This document shows positions 8,286 through 18,458 of a DNA stretch of 64,000 nucleotides, in pieces. The notes beneath the pieces are model-generated. The model had not been told where the DNA came from. It made no database searches and worked only from the letters and a program-made list of their open reading frames with translations. The first letter of the stretch is position 1. Every line of letters begins with the position of its first letter. The position numbers and the translations under genes were made by a program. This stretch comes from SAR324 cluster bacterium (lineage in GTDB: Bacteria > SAR324 > NAC60-12): NCBI GenBank assembly GCA_028281495.1, contig JANQJU010000031.1:1-64000 (forward strand). The letters are read 5' to 3'.

Positions 8286-10391
8286 TTAAAATCTTCCAAA
8301 ATCCGCATCCAGATCGATCACAGGTTCCGGAGAATTTAACGGCAGTTGGGGGGCTTCGGGGACTGTGGGGGGAGAGGGGACCGGAAGGGAGGAGGTGCCG
8401 GGCTGGTCATTCAAACGGAATCGATTGATGAGTTGTTTCATGAGTTCCGCTTGAGCGGTTTGTTCTTGGCTGGCAGCAGCCGTTTCTTCGGCAATTTGCG
8501 CGTTGCTTTGGGTCACGGTACTCAGTTGGTTCAGACCTTCCGAGACTTCGCCAATCGCTTTAGTTTGCTCCACGCTCGATTCGGAAATTTCGGCAACCAA
8601 GTCCGTGAATTTGTTGACATTGTTCACGATTTCATCCAGCGCGGATGCGGTCTCTTGAGAGGTCAACGATCCCGCTTCGACCTTATGAAGCGAATCTTCA
8701 ATGATGGCGGTGCTTTCTTTCGCTGCTTCGGCACTACGCTGGGCGAGATTACGAACTTCTTCGGCAACCACCGCAAATCCTTTGCCACTCGCTCCAGCTC
8801 GTGCCGCTTCCACAGCGGCATTGATGGCCAACAAATTCGTCTGAAAGGCAATTTCGTCAATCGATTTGATGATTTTAGAAATATTGACAGAGGATTGGCT
8901 GATTTCTCCCATGGCCGAAAGCATGCCTTGCATCTGTTGGTTCCCCATTTCGGCTTGCTGTCGTGACGTTTGAGACAGTTTTTGTGCCATCTGAGCATTT
9001 TCCGAATTCTGTTGGGTCTGTTGCTTGATGCCTTCCATGGTAGCTGAGATCTGTTCCACCGAAGCCGCTTGTTCAGAAGCTCCTGCCGAGAGGTTCTGAC
9101 TCGCTCTCGAGATTTCTTCCGACCCGACTGCCACTTGATTGGCTGCCATCGTGATTTGTCCTAAAATTTCGTTCAAATCTTGAATCATTTGAGTGAACGC
9201 TTGGCCTAGCACATCTTTTTCTGAAGCGAGGTCCGGAGTGATGGTCAGATTGCCTTGAGCGATTTCTTGTGCCACAGCCACTTTGCTATTCAATGCGGCT
9301 ACCATTTCTTGCAAAGATCGATAGACTCCAGTCAGTTGTCCGGCTTCAAACTCCACTTGCGTATTGCCTTGAGCGACCTCCAATGTGACTGCACCTAACA
9401 CACTGGGTTCGGCTCCTAAAGGCCGTTTTACTAGGATCGTAATTCTCCAGGCGATGAAGCAAGCCGCGAAAAACCCGACTATGCTGAGAATACCAATCAA
9501 CCATTCGGCTTGTTGATTGCTGGTTTGGAGTCTGGGACCCAACAGGTCTTGTTCATCTTTCACTGACAATTTTACATCTTCTGCGGCATTGGCAATCACA
9601 GGTCCAATGCGATCCAATTGATTGAGGATGACATTATTACGTTCTTGAATCAGGGTAGCTAATTCTTCGAAATGCTGGGTGTAGCTTTGTCGGGCGCTCA
9701 TCACTTCTTCAAGAAATGCACGACGCTCCGGATTTTGCAGCTCATTGTCCAGAGTGCCTGCGACTTCTTCAATGCGAGACCCCAATTCTTGACGGAATCG
9801 TTCAGCTGCCGCCGGGTCGTTCGTATCGAGAAATTTGGCTGCATACAACCGAGCCAATAAAACATGCTCTTGCATACGCCCTGCATAATACGCTGCCGAA
9901 AGATCGTCATCACGATACGCCGTTTCGATAATCTTTGTGAGGTTTTGCCGCATTTTGAGGCCCGTGGGATCTAGGTTTTGATAAACCAAAGCATCCCGTC
10001 GGATTTTGAAATTTTGGACCTGTTGAAACGCATTGGTGTAATCATCAATGGAATCACTGATCAAATCCACTTTCCGTGCCCGTTCAGGATTTTGGATTTC
10101 CAGCTGAGCCTCTCCCATCATTTCGTTTAATAAATTCAAGCGTCGGTTGTAGTTCTCCACACTGTCTGCTTGGCCTTTTTGAATGAAATCCTTCACGTAA
10201 AACCGAACGAGCAGCATATTGGCTTGAACTCGCCCGGCTAAATTGGTGTCACGAGCCAACTCACGATACTCTTTGAATCCTTCATTGGCTTGGTAGGATC
10301 CCCAAAAAGAGACTGTGGAAACGGCAAAAAACACGAAAAGTACCGCCCCAAAACCCAAGCCTAGCATTGTAGACAATTTTGTTTTTTCCAT
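8286..10391 (-). CDS. Methyl-accepting chemotaxis protein with HBM-type periplasmic sensor
   Basis: This 701-residue receptor starts at 10391 (AAGAGGTGACT ribosome site). Membrane segments lie at about 8-30 and 297-320. Between them is an all-helical ligand domain of about 260 residues that fits the helical bimodular (HBM) class. HAMP-like linkers (about 321-430) lead to a signalling hairpin with the invariant tip IDEIAFQTNLLAINAAVEAA near residue 565. A proline-rich tail ends in DADFGRF, a form also seen at the end of the receptor relic at 27027. It should sit in the inner membrane and control a CheA/CheW array; no che genes are in the window. The ligand is unknown; HBM receptors elsewhere bind organic acids. 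Confidence 0.85.
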   Translation of the reverse strand: MEKTKLSTMLGLGFGAVLFVFFAVSTVSFWGSYQANEGFKEYRELARDTNLAGRVQANMLLVRFYVKDFIQKGQADSVENYNRRLNLLNEMMGEAQLEIQNPERARKVDLISDSIDDYTNAFQQVQNFKIRRDALVYQNLDPTGLKMRQNLTKIIETAYRDDDLSAAYYAGRMQEHVLLARLYAAKFLDTNDPAAAERFRQELGSRIEEVAGTLDNELQNPERRAFLEEVMSARQSYTQHFEELATLIQERNNVILNQLDRIGPVIANAAEDVKLSVKDEQDLLGPRLQTSNQQAEWLIGILSIVGFFAACFIAWRITILVKRPLGAEPSVLGAVTLEVAQGNTQVEFEAGQLTGVYRSLQEMVAALNSKVAVAQEIAQGNLTITPDLASEKDVLGQAFTQMIQDLNEILGQITMAANQVAVGSEEISRASQNLSAGASEQAASVEQISATMEGIKQQTQQNSENAQMAQKLSQTSRQQAEMGNQQMQGMLSAMGEISQSSVNISKIIKSIDEIAFQTNLLAINAAVEAARAGASGKGFAVVAEEVRNLAQRSAEAAKESTAIIEDSLHKVEAGSLTSQETASALDEIVNNVNKFTDLVAEISESSVEQTKAIGEVSEGLNQLSTVTQSNAQIAEETAAASQEQTAQAELMKQLINRFRLNDQPGTSSLPVPSPPTVPEAPQLPLNSPEPVIDLDADFGRF

Positions 10392-10655
10392 AGTCACCTC
10401 TTTAGAAATCTCGTGAACCATTCGCCAAAACCAAGCATTCCTCTTTAAACATAACAACAAAGAAACAACAAAGAAACCTTTAGTTCGCTTACTCGGCATT
10501 TCTCAGCTTTGCAAGCTTTGGCAAAACCGAGGCACATGTTGCTTTAGAGTGCCGGTTGCTTTTCCAAAGGTATTTCAGAATGTTATTTTTGACTCTGGGT
10601 GAAAACTTGAGAGAGCGGAACTATGGATGAGAAGATAAAACAAGTGAATCCAGCA

Positions 10656-11237
10656 TCAAAATCCAGTGACGACTCGATACAAGATGTATAACAACAAAAA
10701 CATATTTGGATGCATCATCGTCAGACCAAACGAGCGATACGCGGGATTCCGAAAGTAACCCATCCAAAACACCAACCGAGCGACTAAGAAAAACACGGCA
10801 TAGATCGGAATCAAGTGCAACGCTGTTGCCGGGAGCACCGTGGCCAAACCCATTTGCACAATAAAGAAATAGAGAAACTGTTCTAGAGTATTAAGCAAAT
10901 ACCGTCGGTGCATGTTCAGTGGAGACCCTTCGGCCGGAGTGGAACCGTCCCGGTTTTCTGATTTGAATCGAGCGGTTCCAGCAGCTAACACGCCGAGAAC
11001 AATGGCAAGTGCGGGAAAGGCCATCCACCGGAAGGCCAAGGCCAATCGAGTGCCCATATCTTCACTGGGAGTGACGGTGCCTTGTAATAAAACAAAGGCG
11101 ATCAAAGGAACGGCAATACCGATCAAAAAACCCATCAATGCTAAGTACTGAAACGCTTTTGCATTAAACGATGAGATTGGGCTGCCAGAGTGGGAGTGCG
11201 ATAAAGTCTGTGGATGCGCGAGGTTGGCTGATTTCAT
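10656..11237 (-). CDS. MAPEG-family integral membrane protein
   Basis: This 193-residue protein has about four membrane helices (near 28-52, 66-88, 112-135 and 140-165) after a polar N-terminus. The segment ARLVFWMGYFRNPAYRSFG matches the characteristic last loop and helix of the MAPEG family (membrane-associated proteins in eicosanoid and glutathione metabolism). Bacterial members have glutathione-transferase or peroxidase-like activity, or no known function. It lies between two chemotaxis receptors on the same strand, with gaps of about 150 and 260 bp, so it may have its own promoter. The start at 11237 has AAAGGAAATAATT upstream. Confidence 0.7.
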   Translation of the reverse strand: MKSANLAHPQTLSHSHSGSPISSFNAKAFQYLALMGFLIGIAVPLIAFVLLQGTVTPSEDMGTRLALAFRWMAFPALAIVLGVLAAGTARFKSENRDGSTPAEGSPLNMHRRYLLNTLEQFLYFFIVQMGLATVLPATALHLIPIYAVFFLVARLVFWMGYFRNPAYRSFGLTMMHPNMFLLLYILYRVVTGF

Positions 11238-11383
11238 AATTATTTCCTTTCCAAATGAGTGAATGGATGCCTTGAAAGGCTATTGTCGTACTCAGGAAAC
11301 ATTATAAGTCAGCCATCTCAGATTACCGTTGTCTTCGAACCGAACGGTAGAAAATGCAGACTGAATCGTCGATTTGGAGGGCG

Positions 11384-13066
11384 TCAATATTTAAATTTCG
11401 CAATTTGCTCCGAAAGATGGTCCGCCTCTTGAGAGGTTTCATGAGCCACCACCAGCTGTTCTTGGGTCCGTTGGTCGATGGTAGTGGACGCTTCTGAAAT
11501 TTTAGAACTGTTTTCAGCCAATCCTTCTAAAGAGATGTTCATTTCATGAATGGAGAGGGTCTGTTCGGTAGTGGCCGTGGAAATCTGGGCCACCAAAGAC
11601 GAACTTTGAGACACCTTTTCACTGATCCGGTGCAGGCTTTGCTCTACCAATTCCACGGCCGATTGCCCTTCTTGAATGCGACTATTGTTTTCTTCGATTA
11701 AACTTTGGATCTCATGTGTCACCTGGGCGGAATTGACGGCCAAGTTTCGCACTTCGTCAGCAACCACAGCAAAACCGCGTCCCTGATCCCCAGCTTTGGC
11801 AGCTTCGATGGCCGCATTGAGCGACAATAGGTTGGTTTTGTTAGCAATCCGGTGAATGGCTGAAATGAAATTGTTCACTTCCAAGGAGGCCTCCCAAATC
11901 CGAGCCATGCTTTGTTGCATTTGCTGCACGGCTTCGCTGCCCAGATGACTTTCATGGCTCGCTTCTTGAGAAAACTGATCCGCATGCTTGGCATATTGGG
12001 CCGTCATTTCCACGGCAGAATTGATCTCGTGCATGGCGGAGGAGGTTTCATGAACGGCTTGTGCTTGTGACGAAGCCAACTGGGCTAAGTCGTGCATGGT
12101 GTGGGACACACTATCTATGGACTCATTCAAAGACATACTATGCTGATGCATCGATCCGGCACTATTGGCAATCGTCTGCACAATACGCTGAATCTGCACA
12201 ATGAACGCATTGAACCAGCGAACCAATTCTGCGGTTTCGTCGCGGGAGGTGGTCGCCAAACGTTTGGTCAGGTCTCCGTGGCCTTGAGCAATCTGCTTCA
12301 AAAACAAAATATTTTCGTGAATCGGATGCGTGATGAGATTGCTCACAAACAAAATCGATACGATGCCTGTGCACAACACCAACCCCGAAATGACCAACAC
12401 CACCCATAAAATGGATTCCAATTGCTGTTGGATGGCCTCTTGCTGCCGCGCAATCTCAGCCATGACATCGTCCAGATACACTCCGGTTCCAATCACCAAA
12501 CCCAAGTCTTCGTACAATCGAACATAGCCCAGTTTGAGACGGGGTTCGGTCAACCCTTCTGGAGTGAGTTGGGGCCATTGATACCGAACAAACCCTTCTC
12601 CTTGTCGATCGATCAAACGATTCATATGGACAAAAGCGGGGGTGGGTTCTGAAATATCCAAAGCCATCAACATCTCCCCACGAGAGCTTTCCGATCCATC
12701 GCGGTACGCTGCTAAGGGTTTTCCTTCCAAGTGAGGCAAGGCAGGAGTCATCAGCATTTCGACCTGTTCCGGTTGACTGGGAGTATAGGAATGAACCCAA
12801 AAGTAATTGGATCGATCCGAACCATACCGCAAACCATTGATCACGCCGGTATCCCCATAAGCCGCTTTCAGGGCGGAAAATGCGATATTCATCACGTTTC
12901 TGAGTTCTTGCTGTTTCAAAGCAATCGTCTTGGTTTCGAAGTCAGACAGATCGTTTTGTGCTTTGGAATGCACCAACCAGGCGATGCTACCTCCAAGAAG
13001 AATAATCGTGAGCACAACCATGACGGTGCCCAACGTCATGATCTTTAATCGAATTGTCAGTTTCAT
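11384..13066 (-). CDS. Methyl-accepting chemotaxis protein with single-Cache sensor
   Basis: This 560-residue receptor uses the start at 13066 (AAGGAGGGGG ribosome site). TM1 spans about 11-32. An sCache_2-type periplasmic domain spans about 45-200, containing RSNYFWVHSY and a final LGLVIGTGVYLDD element. TM2 spans about 219-241, followed by HAMP and the signalling domain with ANKTNLLSLNAAIEAAKAGD. It begins 52 bp after the mannanase stop codon on the same strand, so it probably shares the mannan-operon transcript. This suggests chemotaxis toward a product or co-nutrient of mannan breakdown. The ligand is inferred only; sCache domains usually bind small carboxylates or amines. Confidence 0.85.
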   Translation of the reverse strand: MKLTIRLKIMTLGTVMVVLTIILLGGSIAWLVHSKAQNDLSDFETKTIALKQQELRNVMNIAFSALKAAYGDTGVINGLRYGSDRSNYFWVHSYTPSQPEQVEMLMTPALPHLEGKPLAAYRDGSESSRGEMLMALDISEPTPAFVHMNRLIDRQGEGFVRYQWPQLTPEGLTEPRLKLGYVRLYEDLGLVIGTGVYLDDVMAEIARQQEAIQQQLESILWVVLVISGLVLCTGIVSILFVSNLITHPIHENILFLKQIAQGHGDLTKRLATTSRDETAELVRWFNAFIVQIQRIVQTIANSAGSMHQHSMSLNESIDSVSHTMHDLAQLASSQAQAVHETSSAMHEINSAVEMTAQYAKHADQFSQEASHESHLGSEAVQQMQQSMARIWEASLEVNNFISAIHRIANKTNLLSLNAAIEAAKAGDQGRGFAVVADEVRNLAVNSAQVTHEIQSLIEENNSRIQEGQSAVELVEQSLHRISEKVSQSSSLVAQISTATTEQTLSIHEMNISLEGLAENSSKISEASTTIDQRTQEQLVVAHETSQEADHLSEQIAKFKY

Positions 13067-13118
13067 AGCCCCCTCCTTGATAAATGAACGAAGTTTTATC
13101 TGTTGTATCTTCAAGATT

Positions 13119-15554
13119 TCATGATTCCTCTCTGGTGCTGTACGACTGCATGATTTCTGCTTCTTTCTGTAAAACCTGGGTGAACTCTCGGTCTGCTTCG
13201 GCCTGATCTGCCGGGGTGAACACCGTGACTCCAAAGTTGGTTTCTTGGAGATTGGTCTGCAACATCCAGATATTGCTGCCATTACCCCCTGCTTTGCGGA
13301 AGGTTTCCAACATCATGCGATTCCACTCGAGCCGCAATGCTTTATATTCAGGGGCATGGGGTTCCACCGAAACGCCTTCTCGATTGCGAAGGGGTTCGTT
13401 TTTATTCAAGCCCCATTCTTCCATCACAATGGGCTTGTTATGCTGGTGGGCATCTTGGACTAAGCCTTCAATCAGTTGTTGAGTTTGCTCAATGGAAAGA
13501 TTCGCCCACCACTCATTGGGGTAAGGATGGAAGGTGATGAAATCGATCGACGGCTGATCCATCACACTCACTGGATCCGTCCCCATGCCTTCATCAGGAC
13601 GTGCCCAATTGAGGAAACCGTGGGCCTCGCCTCCGGTTGCCACCATGTGGTTGGCATCGAGACGCTTGAGATAGGCTCCCATTGCCTCAAGCCACTGACT
13701 CAGCTTCTTGACATTGTTGTCACAAAGAGATTTGGCTTCCGTGTCATCATCCGCACAATCGATCCGAGGTTCGTTCATCAGTTCCCAGGCAAAGATAGCG
13801 GGGTCTTCACGGTAAGTGAGGCCATTCACTGTGTTCACGCGTTCGACAAAATGCTTCAAGTAGTCTTGAAAGAATTGTTGAGCTTGAGGGTTGCTAAAAA
13901 ATTCGAGCTTGTTGGAAAGACCCAAATGCTTGGTGATTTCTCGGATACCACCGTAATCATCCCAATAGTTGGCTAAGGAAATGATCACCCGCACGCCATG
14001 CCGTCGAGCGCTATGCAAAATGTAGTCAAAGCGTCGGAATTGTGATTCTCGGAAGCCCCATTGGCCGTCTTCTTGTTTTTGGTAAAAGGCATACGGATCG
14101 TCAATCGAAGTGTTGAATCCCCAAGTGCGCAATACGGTCAGTCCCAAGCGTCGGGCTTCGATCATGCTCCGGTCCACTTGCGCTTCAAAGCTCAGCTCGG
14201 TGCCCGCCTCGATTTTTTGGTAGATGGGAGAACCCTCCTTGGGATAAACCACGCCAACAGTCGGAGCACCCAAGGTTCTGGGAGTTTTAAAAGGAAGGTC
14301 GTAAGCATTCCAGCCCACGTAATAAAATGGTTGCTCGCCCAGCATAAAATTTGTGCCTTTCCGGGTCACAAATTGCTCCATAGGGCCGTCATTATTGACA
14401 ATCACGTCCACCATTTCGGTTGTGGTATAGTCGTCTGCATCGAGTGCCGCCACCGTTAAAGCATACACACCATCGGCAAGGGATGTCGTATCCAGTGTGG
14501 CTGTGTAGACCATCCCTTCGGCTGTTTGTTCGACCCACTTCATGGGCAGGCTGAGATCATGCAGCTTGAGCACAACGTGGCGTATCGCATGGACTGGGTT
14601 GTTCACCGTGACCCATACGGTCGGACTTCCCGACAAGGTCATGTCTTGCACCGGGTGATGAATCCGTACCTGCGTTTTTGTATTTCGGACGATCACTGAC
14701 AATGGCTGAGACACTGTTTTTTGTGATTGGGTCACGGCCTGGAAGGTGAAGGTTTGGTACCCCTCGGTTTCTGCTTCGGTGTTCCAAACGCCCTGGTATT
14801 TGCCGTCTTCTCCCAGTGTCATGGGGATAGAAATGCCATTTGCTGAGATTGCATTCACGTGGGCGATTGGTGTGTTTTCCGGAGTGATCACTTCCACAGT
14901 AAGCGGATACTTCGATCCTGACACCTCTTCAAAAGCAATGGGGGCTTCTGCAAACAAGGTGGTGGATTGAGGCAACAAAATTCGGATGTCGTCAATATAA
15001 AGAGGCCCAACGTATTTGCTCCCCCTTCCAATGAGGCCAATCGTGAGACGATTGCTTGCAGCCGTATCCAGTGCTTCGAAGGAAGCCGTTTGATGCCATT
15101 TCGCATACTCTTGACCATGGATCATCACACGCTCTGCTTTTTTTAAATCGAGGTTGCTGACATCCATTTGCGCCCAGGGATCATTGAGTGATGTGCGTAA
15201 CGTGAGTTCTCCGGTGAATTGCTCTGGATTTGGCACATACACGTCGTATTCCACACGTTCATGACGGGATAAATCCAATGACGTGATGGGCATGGTCACA
15301 TTCACGTCATCCCATCCTCCACCGGGGTACGCCACATTGATCTTCAAAGCACCCGTGTTATGGGGGCGTGACAGATCATCACTGCGAGTGACGGCTGGAT
15401 CGGTGAAATGGTTTCCCCAATCCACACCCCATTGCAGCGAGGCTGTGGGGTCTTCAAAATCAAAAGCAAGGTTGACTTTTTTCGCCTGCACTCCGGATAA
15501 TCCTCCGAGTCCTAAGGCTATTGCCACCAAAATTAAACGTTTTATCAAGCTCAT
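13119..15554 (-). CDS. Secreted GH5 endo-beta-mannanase with N-terminal carbohydrate-binding module
   Basis: This is an 811-residue exported enzyme. A signal peptide (1 to about 24) precedes a beta-sandwich domain (about 25-195, FDFEDPTASLQWGVDWG) that resembles CBM27, a mannan binder. Immunoglobulin-like linkers follow (about 205-390). The catalytic barrel starts at GEQPFYYVGWNAYDL. The acid/base Glu is E595 in WELMNEPR and the nucleophile is in the pair E712/E713 (VMEEWGL); ITFHPYPNEWW also fits GH5 mannanases. It would cut mannan outside the cell or in the periplasm and feed the epimerase and transporter genes upstream. The start at 15554 has GAGGAAGGT directly before it. Mannan rather than another beta-glycan is inferred from the neighbours and the CBM type. 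Confidence 0.82.
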   Translation of the reverse strand: MSLIKRLILVAIALGLGGLSGVQAKKVNLAFDFEDPTASLQWGVDWGNHFTDPAVTRSDDLSRPHNTGALKINVAYPGGGWDDVNVTMPITSLDLSRHERVEYDVYVPNPEQFTGELTLRTSLNDPWAQMDVSNLDLKKAERVMIHGQEYAKWHQTASFEALDTAASNRLTIGLIGRGSKYVGPLYIDDIRILLPQSTTLFAEAPIAFEEVSGSKYPLTVEVITPENTPIAHVNAISANGISIPMTLGEDGKYQGVWNTEAETEGYQTFTFQAVTQSQKTVSQPLSVIVRNTKTQVRIHHPVQDMTLSGSPTVWVTVNNPVHAIRHVVLKLHDLSLPMKWVEQTAEGMVYTATLDTTSLADGVYALTVAALDADDYTTTEMVDVIVNNDGPMEQFVTRKGTNFMLGEQPFYYVGWNAYDLPFKTPRTLGAPTVGVVYPKEGSPIYQKIEAGTELSFEAQVDRSMIEARRLGLTVLRTWGFNTSIDDPYAFYQKQEDGQWGFRESQFRRFDYILHSARRHGVRVIISLANYWDDYGGIREITKHLGLSNKLEFFSNPQAQQFFQDYLKHFVERVNTVNGLTYREDPAIFAWELMNEPRIDCADDDTEAKSLCDNNVKKLSQWLEAMGAYLKRLDANHMVATGGEAHGFLNWARPDEGMGTDPVSVMDQPSIDFITFHPYPNEWWANLSIEQTQQLIEGLVQDAHQHNKPIVMEEWGLNKNEPLRNREGVSVEPHAPEYKALRLEWNRMMLETFRKAGGNGSNIWMLQTNLQETNFGVTVFTPADQAEADREFTQVLQKEAEIMQSYSTREES

Positions 15555-15646
15555 ACCTTCCTCATTATTCTATGATTATTAGGGTGTAGGTTCTTCAATA
15601 AATGGAATCGCAACTGGGTGAACTGCGATTAAGCGTTGGGAAGCAA

Positions 15647-16849
15647 TTACAAATCCGTTGGCATTCGTCTGAGCAGCTCAAAGCAAGCACGACTGTTATG
15701 ATACGGACATTTCCACGGCTCGACTTTGGGCATATTTGCGTAGGCTTGTCGGTTTCGATTGAGCTTCCAATGCCATTCGCCATGCTTGGAGTCGATGAGA
15801 TGGTTTTTAATGAATGCCCAACTATTCAAGCTAGCATCCAGAAATATCGAATTGCGGGTGTTTTGGTAGGCATTATAAAAACCCACCATTGCCTCAGCTT
15901 GCACCCACCAGACTTTGTCTGCATCGATCACATAATGATGGTGTAGCTCATTGAATACCCCGCCGTCGTGATCCACACCTTCTCGAACCACCTGTTGGGC
16001 CATTTGTGAGGTGATTTTTTGTAAGCGCCGAATGAGCAGGGCATCTCCGACCACATGAGCGGCCTCATCCAAGAGCCAACTGCCTTCAATATCGTGTCCA
16101 TACGAAATGTCGTCCGATTGGGCTTTCCAAGCTCGATCAAAAAACAGATGAAATTGAGCCGTCTCTGGTTTCAGGATTTTTTCCACCAGCAACTCGATCA
16201 AACGGACCAACCGCTCCCGCAGCGCGGCATCGGGCCACACTCGATACAAATTCGTGTAAGCTTCTAGGATGTGAAGGTGGGTGTTCATTGATTTATCGGT
16301 GGCTGCGATTTCATGGAATGCATCGGAATAATCTTCTTCCCAATCACGAGTGAAGGTCTCCCAATAACCTCCATGATGGGGATCGTAACCATGCCGTTCC
16401 ACCAGTTTGTAGAGTTGGATGGCATGGTTCAAACTCGCTTCATGTCCGGTGGACCGAGCATATTCGGAGAGGCCGTAGATCCCAAACGCTTGGTTATAAA
16501 TATGCTTACGACGCTCCACAACGTTACCTTGATGATCGACTTGCCAATACAATCCACCAAATTGATCGTCCCAGAACCGTTCCATTAAATAGTTGTAGGT
16601 ATGGTTGGCGACGCTCAGATAATTGGGTCGGCGAAACAGTCGGTAGGCCGAGGCAAATGTCCATAAAATCCGAGAATGCAGAATGGCTCCTTTGTCGGCC
16701 TGCACATCGGTTTTGCCATCATGCGAAACATAGCCATAAAAGCCTCCATATTCGGGGTCTTGTAGCCCTTCCCAAAACGGTAAAATGCCTTCCAATACTT
16801 CTTGTTTGATTTCTTTTTTCACTTGATCCAATTGTGTTTTGGGAAACAT
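15647..16849 (-). CDS. Mannobiose/cellobiose 2-epimerase (N-acylglucosamine 2-epimerase fold)
   Basis: This 400-residue protein has an (alpha/alpha)6 barrel. Family marks are GGFYGYVSHDGK, KHIYNQAFGIYGLSEYAR, NTHLHILEAYTNLYR, YGHDIEGSWLL, VWWVQAEAMVGFYNAY, GEWHWKLNR and KCPYHNSRACFE, which include the conserved His and Glu residues of cellobiose 2-epimerases (EC 5.1.3.11). These enzymes invert C2 of the reducing-end sugar, for example turning mannobiose into mannosyl-glucose. The ATG at 16849 behind CAGGAGAAAC is preferred to a start 33 bp upstream. No signal peptide is present, so it is cytoplasmic. A GH130 mannosylglucose phosphorylase, its usual partner, is not in the window. Confidence 0.85.
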   Translation of the reverse strand: MFPKTQLDQVKKEIKQEVLEGILPFWEGLQDPEYGGFYGYVSHDGKTDVQADKGAILHSRILWTFASAYRLFRRPNYLSVANHTYNYLMERFWDDQFGGLYWQVDHQGNVVERRKHIYNQAFGIYGLSEYARSTGHEASLNHAIQLYKLVERHGYDPHHGGYWETFTRDWEEDYSDAFHEIAATDKSMNTHLHILEAYTNLYRVWPDAALRERLVRLIELLVEKILKPETAQFHLFFDRAWKAQSDDISYGHDIEGSWLLDEAAHVVGDALLIRRLQKITSQMAQQVVREGVDHDGGVFNELHHHYVIDADKVWWVQAEAMVGFYNAYQNTRNSIFLDASLNSWAFIKNHLIDSKHGEWHWKLNRNRQAYANMPKVEPWKCPYHNSRACFELLRRMPTDL

Positions 16850-16939
16850 GTTTCTCCTGTGCATGCTTTGTGGTTTATCCAAACAGAATTGCTCTCCCTA
16901 GAACCATCTAGATAGGAACGCTTCAAGGTATAGGTCGAT

Positions 16940-17575
16940 TCAGACAGAAGCGACGGATAAACCGGAGTTGGGTAATTTGATAAACACGCGATACGCGAGC
17001 CACATCGCTAGATACGCGTAGGTGCTGCCACTAAAAAACAGGAACAAAATCGGAAACTGTAAGGTCATGCCACCAATCAAAATCATCCCAGCCAACAAGC
17101 TCAATGAATGGAATGGGTGCAACAATGCAGTCACGAAAGCGTTTTGAAATACCTGTTTGAGAGAACAGTCGTAGTGAGCCAATACCGCCCATAAAAAGCC
17201 CCAGGCCGTCATATAAAATATACCCAGCAACACGATCCCCACCGAAAGTACTTGGAACACAACGGCCTCTTGATTGTGGAAATAATAGAAGTCGATCCAC
17301 AGAAACCCACCCAGCAGAACCCAAAGTCCGCCTACGGTATTGGATCGCAAAAAATCTTGTTGATACGCGTTACGAAAGGTTTTCCACACATTCACATCTG
17401 CTGATGGTGATTTGATCCATTCACGAGCCACAGCAAACATTGCGGTGGTGGCGGGCATCACACCGAACGCGCCCAATCCCATCAAAATTCCCAACAGCCA
17501 TAGACCGTTGAGTGTGGCCAACCTCATGATCCATTCGCATATTCGGTACAACCGATTGGTGGTGATGTTGTGCAT
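16940..17575 (-). CDS. DUF624 (YesL-like) membrane protein
   Basis: This 211-residue protein has five to six membrane segments. The N-terminal pattern (RICEWIMRLATLNGLWLLG) and the following P-A-T-T-A-M-F-A stretch are typical of DUF624/YesL. Members sit beside carbohydrate ABC transporters in many bacteria, but their job is unproven. It starts at 17575 behind CTGGAGAAACCT, 13 bp after the permease stop codon, so it is surely cotranscribed with the transporter. No ATPase gene accompanies the permeases, so an ATPase encoded elsewhere must energise the transporter; nothing suggests that this protein replaces it. Confidence 0.75.
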   Translation of the reverse strand: MHNITTNRLYRICEWIMRLATLNGLWLLGILMGLGAFGVMPATTAMFAVAREWIKSPSADVNVWKTFRNAYQQDFLRSNTVGGLWVLLGGFLWIDFYYFHNQEAVVFQVLSVGIVLLGIFYMTAWGFLWAVLAHYDCSLKQVFQNAFVTALLHPFHSLSLLAGMILIGGMTLQFPILFLFFSGSTYAYLAMWLAYRVFIKLPNSGLSVASV

Positions 17576-17588
17576 AGGTTTCTCCAGA

Positions 17589-18458
17589 TCAGCCTTTGAC
17601 AGCTCCGCCAGTGACTCCGGCGTAGATGTAACGTTGCAGCACGAGGAACAACACAATGGTCGGAATCAGTACGAGGATCACGCCTGCGGAAATCACATTC
17701 CATTGAGCACCAAACGGCCCCATGAATTTGTACAAGGCAGTGGAGACCACACTGATCTTCCGACTCGGCATGTATAAAAACGGAATGTAAAAATCGTTGT
17801 AAATGTAAATGGTGCGGATGATCACCACGGTCACAATCGCTGGTTTGAGTAGCGGTAGGATGATCGACCAATAGATACGGAAATAAGAAGCTCCATCCAA
17901 CCGAGCTGCTTCATCGAGTTCTTTAGGAATGCCTTGGACAAACTGTAAAAAGATGTAAATCACCATCACATCGGCTCCGAGGTACATCACAATTGGAGCG
18001 AAGATTGTGTTGTAGAGTCCCAACCCATTGATCACCTGAAATGTGGCCACTTGGGTCGTGACCATCGGGATGAGCATGGCCACGACATACATGCCTAAAA
18101 TCGTATTTTTCAGCTTAAAATCGAAGCGTCCTAAAATATAAGCCACCATCGATCCCAATAAAGTATTTCCAATCAGGGACAATGACAGGATGAGCAAGGT
18201 GGTCCCAAAGGCTTCGTCGAGATTTCCGATGGAAAGCACTTTTTCAAAGTTAGCCCAGTTGAGAAAACTTTCGGGCAACGCAACCCGGCTGGTGTTCAGA
18301 TACTCTTCTTTGGTCTTGAACGCACTGAAGAACACCACCACTGGTGGAATCAAAACCACCAGCGACCCCACCAGCAGCGTACAATATTTGAACACCGTCC
18401 ACGGATTCAGCACCTTCCAATTCAAATTTTTTAGACTCGTGGTTGGATTCGTTGTCAT
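17589..18458 (-). CDS. Sugar ABC transporter permease (MalG/GanQ type)
   Basis: This 289-residue inner-membrane permease has about six transmembrane helices. The cytoplasmic EAA loop is EAARLDGASYFRIYWSIILP, the contact site for the ATPase. Its ATG overlaps the stop of the preceding permease gene (ATGA, 18455-18458), which indicates translational coupling. It belongs to the CUT1 oligosaccharide family and should import manno- or related oligosaccharides delivered by the binding protein at 19544-20797. Confidence 0.9.
   Translation of the reverse strand: MTTNPTTSLKNLNWKVLNPWTVFKYCTLLVGSLVVLIPPVVVFFSAFKTKEEYLNTSRVALPESFLNWANFEKVLSIGNLDEAFGTTLLILSLSLIGNTLLGSMVAYILGRFDFKLKNTILGMYVVAMLIPMVTTQVATFQVINGLGLYNTIFAPIVMYLGADVMVIYIFLQFVQGIPKELDEAARLDGASYFRIYWSIILPLLKPAIVTVVIIRTIYIYNDFYIPFLYMPSRKISVVSTALYKFMGPFGAQWNVISAGVILVLIPTIVLFLVLQRYIYAGVTGGAVKG

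Noticed and set aside
7765..8289. Plus-strand open frame of 174 codons
   Set aside because: It lies opposite a PIN-toxin fragment that has clear homology on the minus strand, has no ribosome site, and its translation shows no domain pattern.
15606..15630. Terminator after the epimerase gene (AATCGCA/TGCGATT)
   Set aside because: The stem is only 7 bp with an 11-base loop and no T-tract on the minus strand, and the mannanase gene downstream should be cotranscribed.
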